Source: Elysia crispata (taxonomy: Eukaryota; Mollusca; Gastropoda; Plakobranchidae). From it: a stretch of DNA of 64,000 nt. Position 1 is the stretch's first letter; each line of letters starts with the position of its first letter. Shown here piece after piece: positions 47,846-60,358 of the stretch. The notes under the pieces were generated by a model that saw nothing but the letters and a program-made list of their open reading frames with translations, searched no databases and had not been told where the DNA came from. The stretch covers positions 78,501-142,500 of the forward strand of contig JAWDGP010000850.1 in assembly GCA_033675545.1 (NCBI GenBank), given 5' to 3'. The translations under genes and the position numbers were made by a program.

Positions 47846-48085
47846 GCCAGTTCAAGGAGGATCGGTGGCTTGCATTCCTACCTATTCAGATTGGCAGGGC
47901 AGTGCCTTATACAAGTGGTGGTTCGACCTCCGTCCATGTTATGTTTTTTGTCGCACTGTTTTGTAGCATTGTTAGATCTCTTTCAGTGGTTGCCTCCCTT
48001 GCTGGCGATTGGCATCTTATCTTTTTGGAAAGGCACTTTGCAGCAACTTATTCCTTTGCTCCATAAATGTATGAATAAGTTATAA
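47846..48085 (+). repeat. tRNA-derived SINE
   Basis: GAGGATCGGTGGCTTGCATT resembles an A-box head and GTGGTTCGACCTCCG (B-box GGTTCGACCTC at 47920-47930) a B-box. A body with GATTGGCATCTTATC and GCACTTTGCAGCAAC follows, with an AATAAG-rich tail ending near 48085. It differs from the SINE at 32133. Confidence 0.6.
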
Positions 48086-50270
48086 GTTAAAAAGTTAATG
48101 CCATGATGAAATGCACAGAAGCATTGTCATATTTTACAACAAGATCATGAATGATAACAAAAAAAAAAGTGATACAAAGATCGCGTATCAGCTTAAGTAT
48201 GAAATTTATTGGAATATGCTTAAGAAGAGACAAGAACTGTCTACCACTGCTACAAATTGTATTCTGAATAAGTGATAAAATCAAATTATTACTTGTATTA
48301 GTAGAATTCCCTTTGAACAATGAACTCAGAGGAAATGCCTGTGACTAAAGAGAACATTTGAAAGCAAAAGAAGCCCAAAATTTAACAGCTAAAAAATGAT
48401 TCAACGCAATAGCTGCTTATAAAGTTTATTTAAGTCTATAAATACACTGATAGATGGGATGAAATGGAAATTTTAACCCAAAATATTGAGTATTCTTTAG
48501 AAAGTTTGATTACAAAATGCAGTCCTGGCTTTGAATAAATTGAAACTTGAATTCATCAGGATACAAAAGCAATATTATTAAAAAAAAACAAAAAAACATT
48601 TGTATCTTTCGTGTTGCATCCTAGTGTTTCTAGTCTTCCTGCACCCACTAACAAGCCAATGGTCAACACCTTAGACAGAATAACTGACAGCATACATTGA
48701 ACGATAAAAAAACTAGGCTCACTCTGAAGGGGCTGGACCTATCTCGCGGTGATTGGTTCCGCGACCATGAGCATCCACTTTTAACGTCAAAGTCAAGTAA
48801 CAGTTCAAAACTGAGCCCTTCGGCTCAAACCTTATCTCTCTCCCTAATCTCTTTTAGTTGCAGACTCCTGTAAATTGGTGGAACCACATACCTACACACA
48901 CTTGCCTTTTTGAGTATCCCATTGCTTTTTCTGTAGCCAAGAACAGAAAAAAAAAGGAACTTGTCTTGAAGAAACCAAGCCTTTTTGCTAGACTTTGATC
49001 TTATCAATACATTTAGTTTTTAGTCCAGACTGGTAAATATTTGGTAAAATTAATCCACTGTAAACTAATAGAGAATTTGATTTTTCTCGAGTTTACATTT
49101 TTTTGGATCCAACTTTAATTTGGTTAATCTAGATTCAAAAGTTTTTAAATTAATTGAGTGGCCATTACCAATAGCCATATTTTTTCCCCTAATTCTTAAA
49201 TTATGAAGACTTAATGACAACATGGCTATTCAGATAGGTATGAAATGACTTTAAAAAATAGTACTCAAAACATGTAATCTTAACATTCTGTCAAGAGAAT
49301 TTTCCATAATGGATAGAAGATGGAGGGGATAAGGGGAGACATCATATTAAAGTTATAAGTTTCACCCTGTCATGTCCGGCCAACAGACAAGCAAAGATGA
49401 AACAAGCAGCAAAGATGCCTAGCAAGATATGGGAAAGTACTTACGACTTGAAGTAAGCATCACTTAGGCAAGATTTGGAATTCACTAGATGGTCTTTACA
49501 TTGGAACAAAAAAAAAATACCATTGGTTTTAAAATAGTCAATTGTCTCCATTCATTGTACAGTAGTAACATATAGGACGGAGGATGGATTTATCATCACT
49601 CATATAATTGCTGCTTAAATGAAAAGCAGGACTAATGAAGATTACGTGATAAAATAACAGAAACAGAACAAGGGTGGCATAATATACAGTCTGCCCCAAA
49701 TAAAAACATAATAGAAATGACCGTGTCCACATAAATTGAGTAAAAAAAAAATTGTGGAGCAGTTGTCAACATTACCAACACCTGTATATTTTAACTTTTC
49801 ACAGGCCATCGAAGGAATATTGAACTAAAGACAAGTCAAAATGTCTTTGAAATAGCTCACCTTATTGGTGAAACACAAAATAATATGTCTATTAGTCTCA
49901 TAAATGCTTAACGCCCAAAAAATCCAGCAAATTATTCTTTTTAAATGATGGGAGCAGAAACTGCTGCCATCATGCTAAGCCTCAAATAAATGCAATTTTT
50001 TTTATTGTGATTTTAAATCTTTCTTGTAACTAAGCATATTATAGAGAACACATTACAACAGCAAATCCAAATTTATAGCATTGTATATAAAGGTGTCAAG
50101 ACAGCACAAAAGGAATGATTAAAATGTTATTATTTCAATATTTCAAAAACAACGTCTCTGGCATATCACATATTGCCACATGGACCCACACTTAAAACTT
50201 GATGTAGGTAAAACTCGACATACAAATGCTTAGTAATTCTTTACAGATAAGGCAAATATTCTTGCATTGC
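48086..50270. other. Intergenic stretch downstream of PCYOX1
   Basis: No gene is seen. Two perfect short hairpins lie at 48744-48764 (TCGCGG/CCGCGA around a 9-base loop) and 48812-48827 (TGAGCC/GGCTCA around CTTC). Confidence 0.35.
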
Positions 50271-50285
50271 ATCTTAAGAAACTGT

Positions 50286-50291
50286 TTTATT
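50286..50291 (-). terminator. Candidate PCYOX1 polyadenylation signal
   Basis: The minus strand reads AATAAA about 245 bases after the PCYOX1 stop codon, which would give a short 3' UTR. Other AATAAA words occur further down, so this is only the nearest candidate. Confidence 0.4.
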
Positions 50292-50535
50292 TTTACCAAG
50301 GGTCAAAACTTTTCTATAAATATAGAATTAGGCTATCATCTCCACCAAATGAAAAGACGAGAATATCTGATCAAAGTCAACATAGTAGAGGGCTAAATTT
50401 ATACTTGATGTCCTTAACAACAGGCAGGGCTGATCTAAGATCTCTGAATATTAGATTTTTTTTTTTTAATTATTACTAAGGTTGTCAAAATAAGTAATTA
50501 TAAGAAAACAACAAAAGATATTTCAACTAAGCGTG

Positions 50536-51371
50536 TTAGAGTTCTGATTTCTCTGCATCTCCGCTGCTACTAGCAAGTGAGGGCAGCTGAACCTCATCAA
50601 TTTTGTCAAAGTTGCCGTGCCACTGATTAAAAGCCAAAAGTGCTACATTGCGTCCACCTATAACAGCAGTCTCCATCGCAGAAGCAGCAGATTCCACTGC
50701 GTTGACATAGTAGAGTCTGTCGTAGAGCATGAAAGGTGGAAGGTCCATCCCAGCTCGGTACTCCGGGTAGGCCCACCAGTCCACAAGACGTAGGTCACTG
50801 TGGGACTCAAACAGCTTACTGATTTCTTCCTGTGTTGGGTTCTTGTTGAAAAAAACCCTCCAAATCGCCTCCTCGGCTTTGAAAGGAGTCTCTGGCTCTG
50901 TGTTGGGTGACACCGGGGAAACTTTTTTGACAGAGTTGAAGAAATAGTTTGGGGTGATAGTTATGACTTCATCTGGACATTCTTGCTGGGAGCCTACATT
51001 AAAACTTGTTGCATTGATTTTCCCCTGAACAAACATGGACACTAGTTTGTGATATTCTTGCTTAAATGATACCACATCACGTGGAAATTCGGCAAAGGAG
51101 ATCTTGTTTTTCGTTTGCTCGTTAAGCGGGGCTGCTACTATGACAATATCATATTCTTTTGACTCTGTGTTTTTCTTGTCATTTCCCTTGATGTAATCCA
51201 GCTCATAAGAGACACCACCAGTTCCCAGATCATCTCTGATGAGAGCAACAGTATTCACAGTGCCCTTGACCAAGTTGGCTTTAGATTCTCTCAGTAATAT
51301 TTCTGCCATCCGTTTGTTTCCATCCTGGATTGACCACAACTCGGGCTGAACTGCCATTAAAGATACAACAC
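50536..51371 (-). CDS. PCYOX1: PCYOX1 last exon with stop
   Basis: Acceptor CTATTTTCAG at 51372-51374. It encodes 278 residues including DIVIVAAPLNEQTKNKISFA, AIWRVFFNKNPTQEEISKLF, DWWAYPEYRAGMDLPPFMLY and NQWHGNFDKID, colinear with human PCYOX1. The stop is at 50536-50538. Confidence 0.96.
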
Positions 51372-54300
51372 CTGAAAATAGACAATACATGCAGATGGAT
51401 TCAATAAAACTGCTCTTCATTTTGAAATTATATACCTGCTCACTCTTTTTTTTTTTATAATTCTAATATAGAGCATCTAATTCTAAAGTATAAATGAGTA
51501 TTATGAATTCCTAAAAAAAAAAAAAAATTATTGAAAAATGTGGATCAAGCAAAGGCCTCACTAGATAAAGTCTGTTTGAAAAAGATATAAAAAAAAGTTT
51601 AACCAGTTGCAATTACAGCATATCTGACTCATCAAGTGCTGAACAATTTTAAACTACTACAACAGTGATTTCTTCCAGCCTCTTTTTCAGCATGATCATA
51701 CATAAAAAATGAACATGAATAACTACCCTTGCATTGTCTTGTGTAAGTTAAAATGACAAATATTGAAAGCCATACACACAAAAATTTGACATTCATCACA
51801 TATCTTGTTTATGAACATTTTCTAATAACCTTTGCTGAAATAGGAAAGCACATAGTTTCGTGGTAAGAACATTGAAAGCTTACCTAAAAATCCGTTGGCC
51901 TCTACTGTCTGGCCATAATTATCCTTCACTGCCGCAGCTGCATACTCGTCAATGAACGTTTGTGAGAGGCCAATACCTCGAAGGGCCTCATTCATGGTAT
52001 AACGGGTCATGTTGAGCAAGTCATCTCCCATGGCACGAAGCATGTCTTCAACAGTGGTGAAAGCCATCCCACGGTCTTGGAATTCATAGATTCTGACAAA
52101 AGAGCAAAGTAGAAATTATCTTTTAAATATCTGCATAAAATCTCACATTCCTTAAGTGTATTGGTTTTGAAAACATGCACAGCATTATCTGTTCATCATT
52201 ATAAAAATGTAGTGAACCTAAATTGTTCACAAAATATTGACAGTCCAAGCAAAACAAAAATTCTGGGTTAAATAAGATAAAAAAAAGAAGAAAAAAAACA
52301 CCAATCACCCCACAAAAAACAAAAAAAAACAAGGAGAACAGGCTTTAAAAAAAAATACAGTACACCTCGAACCTTGCATTCAACAAACATAGTAAAATCC
52401 CCGGTTTTTTTTTTTTGTTCCTTGACTCTCTTAAAATACCTTGCATCAAACAAACTAATCTCAGACCCAACCTCGGGTTCAACAAACTGCAAGTATTGGC
52501 AAATCCACTATAGAATGCTTCTCTGCTTATAAACTATGTAGTTGAAATTCAATCAAAAGGTCCCCTGTCGGCTGTTAAGAAATGGTTGAAGTGTATAGAT
52601 GTTGGGCATCCATTATGCCACAGTGTATATTAAGGGTAGGGGAGAGCAAAGTATTGATAGTATTGATATACAGAGGATAATAAAAAGAGAGGGGGGAAGT
52701 GGGCACAGAGCTGAGGGGCAGCAAATGCGCCATGGGGAGACCATGATACAGGATCAAAGAGCCAAAGCGGCAGTAACTTGTGCAATGGTGGGAAGGGTAA
52801 AGAGTGGCTTTATAGACACATGGTAAGTTGATAAAAACAAGGGAGAAATTTATATGAAAATTTCATTTTGGTTGGTTACTTTCCTTGTGGTGCCTTATGT
52901 CATGGCTCCAACAAACCACACATTCAACGAACTGTCACAAATGACTGAACTAGTTCGTTGAGTCCGATGTGTACTGCATAAACTTAGAGTCTTATTTCAG
53001 AGATGCATTTTCAATTATCAACAGCAGAGCTCCAATGATATTTTCATGACTTGAACTTTATGACCAATTTGTGAGTGAATTAAATCATATGAAATACAGT
53101 TATATCACACTTTCGGTTAAATTTCTGATAACTTAGGCTGTATCATAACAGTTCCTTAGGACCTTAGTCCTACTAATGGGGACTTTTTAATAATTGCACC
53201 TTCAGATTTTTTGAAGTAAGAGGCTCTGAATGAAACATCCTTATCACCTACCTGGAAAACTGTTTGAAACCTATGTTGTTGATCCAGTGGCGGGCAGTAT
53301 AGAGGTCCATACCATACCTCCAGACCAATTTAGCTAAGGTGATGGCTGTCCACTCACTTGTCTGGAGGCGAATACCATCCTCCGCCCAAAGACCCAGAAT
53401 TCCTCCCCTGTTGTCATAAGCAGCTGAAACGCAATGAAGAAAATTTACATGCTATTGTATTAGCATAGTCTGATGATAGATTGACAAAAATGTACTGGGT
53501 ATTATCAAGTAGCGAGCCCATACAATAACCCTTTGGCATTATGGTGTGCTACAATAGAAATCGAACAACACGACCTATTTTAAGCTGACACTTTTGTAAA
53601 GCTAAAAAAGACAAAAATTTGGCAACAGAATTATTTAATACCCTCTTAAAATTCTACCAGAGCCACCAGGTAGCAAGAATCAGAAGTAAACCAAACCATT
53701 TCTGTACTATAGTATATTGCGTTTGCTCTTTCTCTACCCGTGTGTTTGCCTCCCTTTACCTTGTCCTCTCTGTCTCAGCTCAGTTCTTACAGACAGGACC
53801 ACTGGCTAGACAAAAAATCACAACATAGTGGCCTTGGTTCCTACGCTTCATTTCCCAATAGACATAGTTGTGATACTATTGTCTCGAAACTTTACAACAT
53901 GGGGCTATTCTTGCGCTGTGCTTATTTCAGTTCACCGTATTAAGGCAAAGGCAAACCTTTTAACCCTCCGAAAACTGAGTTTTAGAGACAATTTCTTTGT
54001 TAACTTGCATGGAAAAAAAGACTGAAAGTTTCATTGTCTTGAGTCAGCTAATCATTTTCTTTTTATCTATTTTCATTGGTGCTAACTATGGGATGGTGTG
54101 CTGTTTTCACCACAGAGTATGAAAAGAATGATATCGGTTATATTAACCAACCACTTATATGTATATATATACCGCCACATAAATTATTTTTGTCCAAAGC
54201 TGAGCTTAAAATCAAAGTGACAGGAACAGAAGAACTGCAGTATGTATACAGTCTTTTATTGAATTGCCAGTCAAAGCACAATGAATTGTCCAATAAACGT

Positions 54301-54584
54301 ACATGTAATAAGTTAAGTTGTATAAAATGCCCACTATAAAAAAAATTACCCCTTCAATACCAGACACCTACTCAAGTTAAATTTTCTGGCAAGCTCGACC
54401 ATGTACTTGTTCTTTTTGTGAATAATGGTACCGCCAGCTTCATAGTCTTGAGCGTTGATTCTAATGTTTGTTGTGCGGCCGCCAACCTTTTCAGTTTCAA
54501 ACACATCGATGGTCACTTTTGGGCCGTACAGTTGCCTCAGGAAGAAAGCTGATGATGTGCCACCAATACCAGCTCCTATAATTC
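50536..54584 (-). CDS. PCYOX1: Prenylcysteine oxidase (PCYOX1-like), four exons, first exon not found
   Basis: A FAD-dependent thioether oxidase that cleaves prenylcysteines released from degraded prenylated proteins, giving an isoprenoid aldehyde, cysteine and hydrogen peroxide; in vertebrates it is lysosomal. Four exons (54372-54584, 53252-53423, 51884-52092, 50536-51371) join in phase to about 476 residues. Motifs: Rossmann FAD-binding IIGAGIGGTSSAFFLRQ with the acidic strand end DVFETEKVGGR, then DYEAGGTIIH, GILGLWAEDG, VKDNYGQTVEANGF, SLMAVQ, EYDIVIVAAPLN, and near the C-terminus LYDRLYYVNAVESAASAME with the closing FAD segment GGRNVALLAF. Possible N-glycosylation sites are NMT and NAT. 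Human PCYOX1 has 505 residues; the missing N-terminal 30 or so (signal peptide) fit one unseen exon upstream. The gene converges on the zinc-finger gene. The C-terminal tail SLASSSGDAEKSEL is lineage-specific. Confidence 0.93.
51884..52092 (-). CDS. PCYOX1: PCYOX1 exon, central region
   Basis: Encodes FTTVEDMLRAMGDDLLNMTR and AAVKDNYGQTVEANGFLG, matching human [20 protein letters not shown] and VMRVNYGQSTDINAFVG. It ends in phase 1, donor GTAAGC. Confidence 0.95.
52358..52976. mobile_element. pogo/Tigger-like MITE in a PCYOX1 intron
   Basis: The left end is CAGTACACCTCGAAC. The right end, read on the complement, is CAGTACACATCGGAC followed by TCAACGAAC. The left flank ends in TA; the right flank is CATA, so the TA duplication is imperfect. 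Copies of TTCAACAAAC or close variants recur near both ends. No transposase remains. The 5'-CAG start and TA target are typical of Tc1/mariner-pogo elements. Confidence 0.65.
53252..53423 (-). CDS. PCYOX1: PCYOX1 exon, residues after the FAD motif
   Basis: Encodes AYDNRGGILGLWAEDGIRLQ, SEWTAITLAKLVWRYGMDLY and NNIGFKQFS, matching human GGLLGIYNGETLVF and KLVWRYGFQSL. Acceptor GTTTCAG, donor GTAGGT, phase 2. Confidence 0.93.
54372..54584 (-). CDS. PCYOX1: PCYOX1 exon with the FAD-binding Rossmann motif
   Basis: Acceptor CTACTTGCAG. It begins by completing a Gly or Arg codon, then IIGAGIGGTSSAFFLRQLYG and YEAGGTIIHKKNKYMVELAR. Donor A|GTAGGT, phase 1. The polypyrimidine tract before it translates into a Leu-rich run but has no ATG, so it is not the leader. 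Confidence 0.93.
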
Positions 54585-54656
54585 CTGCAAGTAGAAGTAG
54601 AGTGGTCAGAAACAAAGGTCTAAATTAAATGTGAAAGTCTACTTTTATCTACTTCT

Positions 54657-54665
54657 AATAATATA

Positions 54666-54721
<56 letters not shown>

Positions 54722-54804
54722 CTTACTGACTGACTGACTTATTGCCGTGTCGCATCCCAGTTCACCGTCTGTGACGCTTCGGCAGCTTTCTCTATCCTCG
54801 CAGA

Positions 54805-54850
<46 letters not shown>

Positions 54851-54856
54851 TAATAC
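54657..54856. repeat. Two (AAT)n microsatellites upstream of PCYOX1 exon
   Basis: AAT triplets at 54657-54718 and 54811-54856 flank about 90 bp of moderately GC-rich unique sequence (GACTGACTGACTTATTGCCG and CTTCGGCAGCTTTCTC). Confidence 0.9.
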
Positions 54857-55590
54857 AAGGTTCTAGCTGAGAGGTTTTGGCTTCTTAGATCACGAAAGTG
54901 TTTCTAGATTTAATTATACTTTTTATTGTCAATTTAGCAGCTTCGTTTGAACTGGCTGAGTGAAGCAAGAAAAAAAAAAGTTATATATATGAAAAATCTG
55001 TAAACAAAGATTTCTAAATCCAATTAAGAGCTCAAAATGCTTTCCAACAAGTCATCACCAAGCAATATACCTTCTTCAAATGACAAAAGAGCATGGCAAT
55101 TGAAGGAGGAGCAGATGTTAGAAACGACGCAACACTACCCAAACATATGGTAATGACAGCATCTCCCACTGCCAAATTATAGCTCGGTATACCCAAAATC
55201 TCAAACTGGCTAGTTATCGGAACCGACAAATCTCATGTTACTGTTGGTACACGCAAGATCTCCCGATACTTCCACTGTTCTAGATCGGTATAAGCATGGT
55301 CAGCCGTTGATGTAAATCCCTTAGCTTTTTTTTTTCTCATTTTGTTTTTTCAACTTGTCGCATCAAGCTAGGAGTAAATTACAATATTTAAATCACGGAA
55401 GTCCTATCAGAACAAGGCTGCTTTTTTATTATTTTTTTTTTATTTTATTTTACAAGTAGATGCATTATCAAATACCGCTGAGACAATTTTACTGTTGAGC
55501 AACGATGAGAGATAAAATATTCAGAACCAGCAACTGAGCGTTGTTTAGGCGAAGTTGTAAAGGGAAGGGTAGATTTTCTTACCTACCCCA

Positions 55591-56036
55591 AATCCCTTTC
55601 ACACCTATGATTTCGTGAGTATAAAATAGAATAGGAGATCTATAGCACCCCCCCCCCCCAAAACCACCATCCTTCTTTCCTCAAAATACTCTTTGTCCCG
55701 CTCTACGTGAGCACACAAAGAAAGTCTGAATGCCATATAGCCTACTTACACATTTACAAGACTGGTAAAACCAGCCATAGCAAGATCGAATCCCTTTCAC
55801 CCCTTCTCTGATTTCTTGGTTTTTTTAAAAACTAAGAATAGATTTATGGGCGAGTTCAACCCCCCCCCCCGCCCCACACACACACACACCAACCCTTTTC
55901 CTCAAAATACTCTTTGCCCCGCTCTTCGTGTGCACACAGAGCAAGTACAGTACATGTACAATGTAGTATGAATGTCATGTAGTCTACTTTCGTACAATTA
56001 CAAGATTGATAAAACCAGCCGTGACAAGATTTCGCA
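55591..56036. repeat. Diverged tandem duplication of ~220 bp
   Basis: AATCCCTTTCAC starts copies at 55591 and 55789. Shared blocks include a C-run, CTCAAAATACTCTTTG (about 55680 and 55901) and AAAACCAGCC (about 55767 and 56011). Spacing varies because of indels. Confidence 0.7.
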
Positions 56037-56522
56037 TCTTTTAACAACAATCGTCGGCATAGACCTTGCAAGAAGGTCCAACATTATAGAGTACTATAAT
56101 TATTGCACTCTGTTGGCCCAACTCACACTAGTTACAGTCACACCAACACTAGTCGTGGTTTACAGTATCACACACACACACATGCCATGTTATGGCAGAG
56201 GTTTTATGTGAACCGAATGGTCACTTTGTTGTGATTTGAGTCTCTGAATGGGTGTAAAGGTGAAGGGTTCACTATTGATTTATGACTGACGGGACAGCGT
56301 CTGCGTTTTACCTTGAGAGGAAGATGGGCTGAAGCGGAGGACACGGACTAACGTGTGCCACCATTTCAAGTTAACACCAATCCTGCTGGTGGACACACTG
56401 ACAAAAACGAAACTTTGAGGATCCAATTATTGCGGTAATAATTATCTACATCAACCTTACCCTGGCTCTTCACGAACCTGTCTTGTAGGTTTGTTAGAGG
56501 CCACCGTTTACAATTATTCAAA

Positions 56523-56525
<3 letters not shown>

Positions 56526-56574
<49 letters not shown>

Positions 56575-56629
56575 AAGAGACAGAGAGAGACAGAGAGAGA
56601 GAAAGAGAGACAGACAGACAGACAGAGAT

Positions 56630-56668
<39 letters not shown>

Positions 56669-56715
56669 GAGATAGACAGACAGACAGTCAGAAAGACAGA
56701 CAGACAGACAGAGAT

Positions 56716-56802
<87 letters not shown>

Positions 56803-56805
56803 AAG
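56526..56805. repeat. (GA)n/(GACA)n microsatellite
   Basis: About 280 bp of purine-rich GA with interspersed CAGA. The long Leu-Ser open frames here on the minus strand are translations of the repeat. Confidence 0.97.
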
Positions 56806-57059
56806 ACACACAGAGATGTTCTGACCTTTCAGATTATTTTCTAGATCGTAAGCACAGTCAATTTTTTTTTGGGTCGCTTTCACTATTCACACGATTACTA
56901 CAATATTTCAGATCTTGTAGATCACAGTTTCCAATCGAATCCGTTATGAAAGAATCACAGGTCTCAGCACCGTTTGGGTTTGGAGCCAATTTCTTGCGAA
57001 GTTGAAAGTAAAATATTTTTGTAAAATACTTGCCAAAAGGAAGAGTTCCCAACAAACAC

Positions 57060-60020
57060 ACTTTTTTTTTCAATTCCTAAGAAGCTTTTGACGAATGATA
57101 GAGGGCCCCAGTTTTACTTTTACTAGTTATGTTAACCAGGAAATACTTTCAGAGTGAAAAACCATAAGATGTTTTGAAGGAGTGATTTGTGTGTTTGTTT
57201 CAAGTCAAAAAGGGCGTAATTTAAGAAAAAATATTTAATAAAAAAAAAATTAAGATAAAATCCGTGAACCGCCATATAGGATCGATTTGATGTATTTCTT
57301 TGTTTCAAGAACACATCCACATAACAAAATAGCATGCAAAAGGGTGTACAAATACTACTATAACTTGAAAAAAAAATAAAAAGGGGGTGAAGGATTTCAG
57401 CCACGAACCTCCGCCATATAAGCACTCTCGGTATCGCCTGCTCAACCGACACCACATTGACGAAGTACCCTAGTCGCCGGTACCTCTAAGGAGGTTGTGG
57501 TTATCACACACCCTCCGACAAAACTTCCCCGCCATCATCTATTCTCCAATGTATTCCGAGTGTATTATGGGAGGAGCCACACCAGACCCAAGGCATACAT
57601 GACGACTGGCGCGCGCCGTCATAGCGTGTGGACCTTGACCGTTTTGCGGGTCTTAACACCGTTAGGGATTAGAGCCAGTTCTTGGTTCGTTACCTAGCCA
57701 AGCTTACAACCTATTAACAATTGGAGGGCTTTATAAAGTAACCTATTGGGAAGTCCAATTTAATGCAGATTACTTAGTGTGAATTTTGATGCAATGTATC
57801 AATGAATTTAATTGATTAAGTTAAAGCAGTTAAATTTGACTAAAATGGGAAGACATTTTGTTTATCTCAATTAAAAAAATGGTACAATGACAATTACTCA
57901 TGATTTCTTCATAACAAAAAATTCTACCCTCTTTAATGTTGCTGCTGAAGACAAGTAACTCCAACTCAAACCTGGCCGCTATTGTGTTTACATCGGTGAA
58001 CTTGTTTACAATAACAATACGAAGGAACTACTGAGTACTAGTCAGGCTGTCTCCCACCCTCGCCAGGATATTGACAAAGTGAGAAAGATTGCTTTCTTTT
58101 ACCTTTTCCTACTAAATATCTATTTTTGTATGTCTGCAAACGTTTTCGCGAGATGGCCTTCACAGAAGTGTAAAGAAAGTGTTTCCTTTAACTTTATGTT
58201 GTCATTTTCAGATTCTCTTTCCAACCATTTTGTCTTTTATGAAGCCTTAAAAACACAGGTTTCTTAGTCTCAAGAGAAACTGAAAATTCACGTTCTTTAC
58301 TTATCACATTGCCAAGCCACTTTGTTCTCTTTTTCTCACTGATATATGTTCTACATCACCGTATTGAAAGGGAAGAAGAAAACAAAAATTAAAGCTTTTC
58401 AATGATTTCAAGAATAGGCATGACTGTGAAAAGACAAACCTTACACATGAGAATAGATAAACTAGATATGGGATCATCAGGATCACGCCCTCCCCCTCCG
58501 ACCTACTCCTGAAATCTCCACATCTACTCAACCGACAATCATTCCTCTCCGCATAGTTCCTCTATCATCTTTTATTTTATCCCCTCGATCTTTTCCAAAT
58601 TGCTTTTCCTGTCTCTATATAAGAAGAACATCACCACATTTGCCTCACTGCTATCCCTCTTTTTTCTTCCACTTTCTCTGGAAAGCTCCTTTAAATCCCA
58701 ATTGCCCATTATAATTGCCATTCTACTTATTGATTTCACCTCAACTTTATTCTTTTAACTATTCGATCTAGATACCTGTCTTAAAACCGCTTTATACGTC
58801 TGTCTATCCATCTATTTACTTTCCCTGTTTCTCTCTAAAAATAAAACGTACTTTGTATGTCCCATGCTTTCTGTCAACAGCTTCGTTTGTCATAGAAATC
58901 AAGAGCCAATTTACAAATTCTACATTGATGGAATGATCCAGGTGAAAATAAGTGGTCAAGTTATCAAGCAGCTGGTGTAATTTAGTTGCATCTGTTAGCT
59001 AAATTGCATAGATTACCACAGACACAGGAAGGGGGGTGGGGTGGGGGGAAGACTAGGAGCAAAGGTCAAAAGACAAGACAACCGAATGTAAAATTTTATT
59101 GTTGGTGGAGCTCGTGTTAAAGGGCTGAAAACGGAAAGGATGAACTCAAAATAAACAAGTTGCTCGACTTCCCTTAATGCCCCAACCATTATCTAACTTA
59201 AAGGAATAGAACTGATCAGATCTAGATGAGAACAAATGAACTGTGAACCGGGACCAGACCAGAAGACGACTGGTCCAATTACAATGTGGGAACCAGTTTT
59301 CACAAACAGATAAAGAACAACGGACCATAGGTCAGGATTCATGTAACTGCTAACAATGACAAGTCCATTCGAAACAAAGCATTTTGTTGGATTTTTTTTT
59401 TCTTTTGTTTGTTTGCTTTATGCGTGAAGACAATTTGAATAATGCGAAATAAAACACGACAGGCGAAATTTAAATGACATGACACGTATTTCATGCTAAG
59501 CGCAGAGAGGGTTGGCAGAGCAACCCATTTACAATCAGCTCGGCAGGTGTGACGATTTCTTTCGCTCCCAGACAACCTCGTGTAGCACTAATGGCGCCAT
59601 TAGCACCTGCTCTTTACGGGCATGTGAATGTGCGATGGCGGGTACACAGGAAGTAAAGAGCGAAGAGAGCTAGGGTGTCATGTGCCACGTGCGATTCAGA
59701 ACGCATGCAGACGTTAAAACGTTTCACATAATTTACATAATTTTTGATGTTGAAAAAAAAAAATGGAGATTAACTGATTGGAAAACCGGAATTCAATTGC
59801 CATAAATGAATGACATCATACATGTATCAGAAAGTCGGTTGCTTTATGCCTCTCATAGTTGACACAGTTTTCTAGAAAAAATACACCGTAGTAGATCTAG
59901 ACTATTTCATCATCCACTAAGCCTTTCTCAAGGTCCATCACTGAGAGAAATAAAATCATAGATGCCTTCAGATCACGCCGATGACTGCTTATTTAAACAG
60001 AAATCTGACATAATTTATAG
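57060..60020. other. Upstream PCYOX1 flank, no gene seen
   Basis: A CpG-containing patch at about 57430-57680 (including GGCGCGCGCC) and another at about 59500-59720 with an ETS-like ACTTCCTG on the minus strand could be promoters. No exon with a signal-peptide-like frame and a phase-1 donor was found. Confidence 0.3.
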
Positions 60021-60026
60021 ACTGCT

Positions 60027-60358
60027 GAGACTACTATATGTATCTAGACTGAGAGGATGGGGCAGAAACTACTATGTGTATCTAGACTGAGAGAACGGGG
60101 CAGGGACTACTAGATCTATATGTTTATAGACTGAGAGGATGGGGCAGAGACTACTATGTGTATCTAGACTGAGAGGACGGGGCAGGGACTCCTATATGTT
60201 TATAGACTGAGAGGATGGGGCAGAGACTACTATGTGTATCTAGACTGAGAGGACGGGGCAGAAACTACTATGTGTATCTAGACTGAGAGGACGGGGCAGG
60301 GACTACTATATGTTTATAGACTGAGAGGATGGGGCAGAGACTACAATATGCATCTAGG
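60027..60358. repeat. ~42-bp minisatellite, about eight units
   Basis: Units read GACTACTATGTGTATCTAGA then CTGAGAGGA(C/T)GGGGCAG. Units with TGTGTATCTAGA and units with ATGTTTATAGA alternate in part, giving a two-unit higher-order pattern. Confidence 0.93.

Noticed and set aside
54585-54615. Leu-rich leader directly before the PCYOX1 FAD motif
   Set aside because: There is no ATG; it is the polypyrimidine tract of the splice acceptor read as protein.
56305-56365. Possible first exon of PCYOX1 (MVAHVSPCPPLQPIFLS)
   Set aside because: It ends in phase 2 while phase 1 is needed, and it is not hydrophobic enough for a signal peptide.
56366-56883. Long Leu/Ser open frames on the minus strand
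   Set aside because: They are translations of the GA/GACA microsatellite, with no start context or conserved motif.
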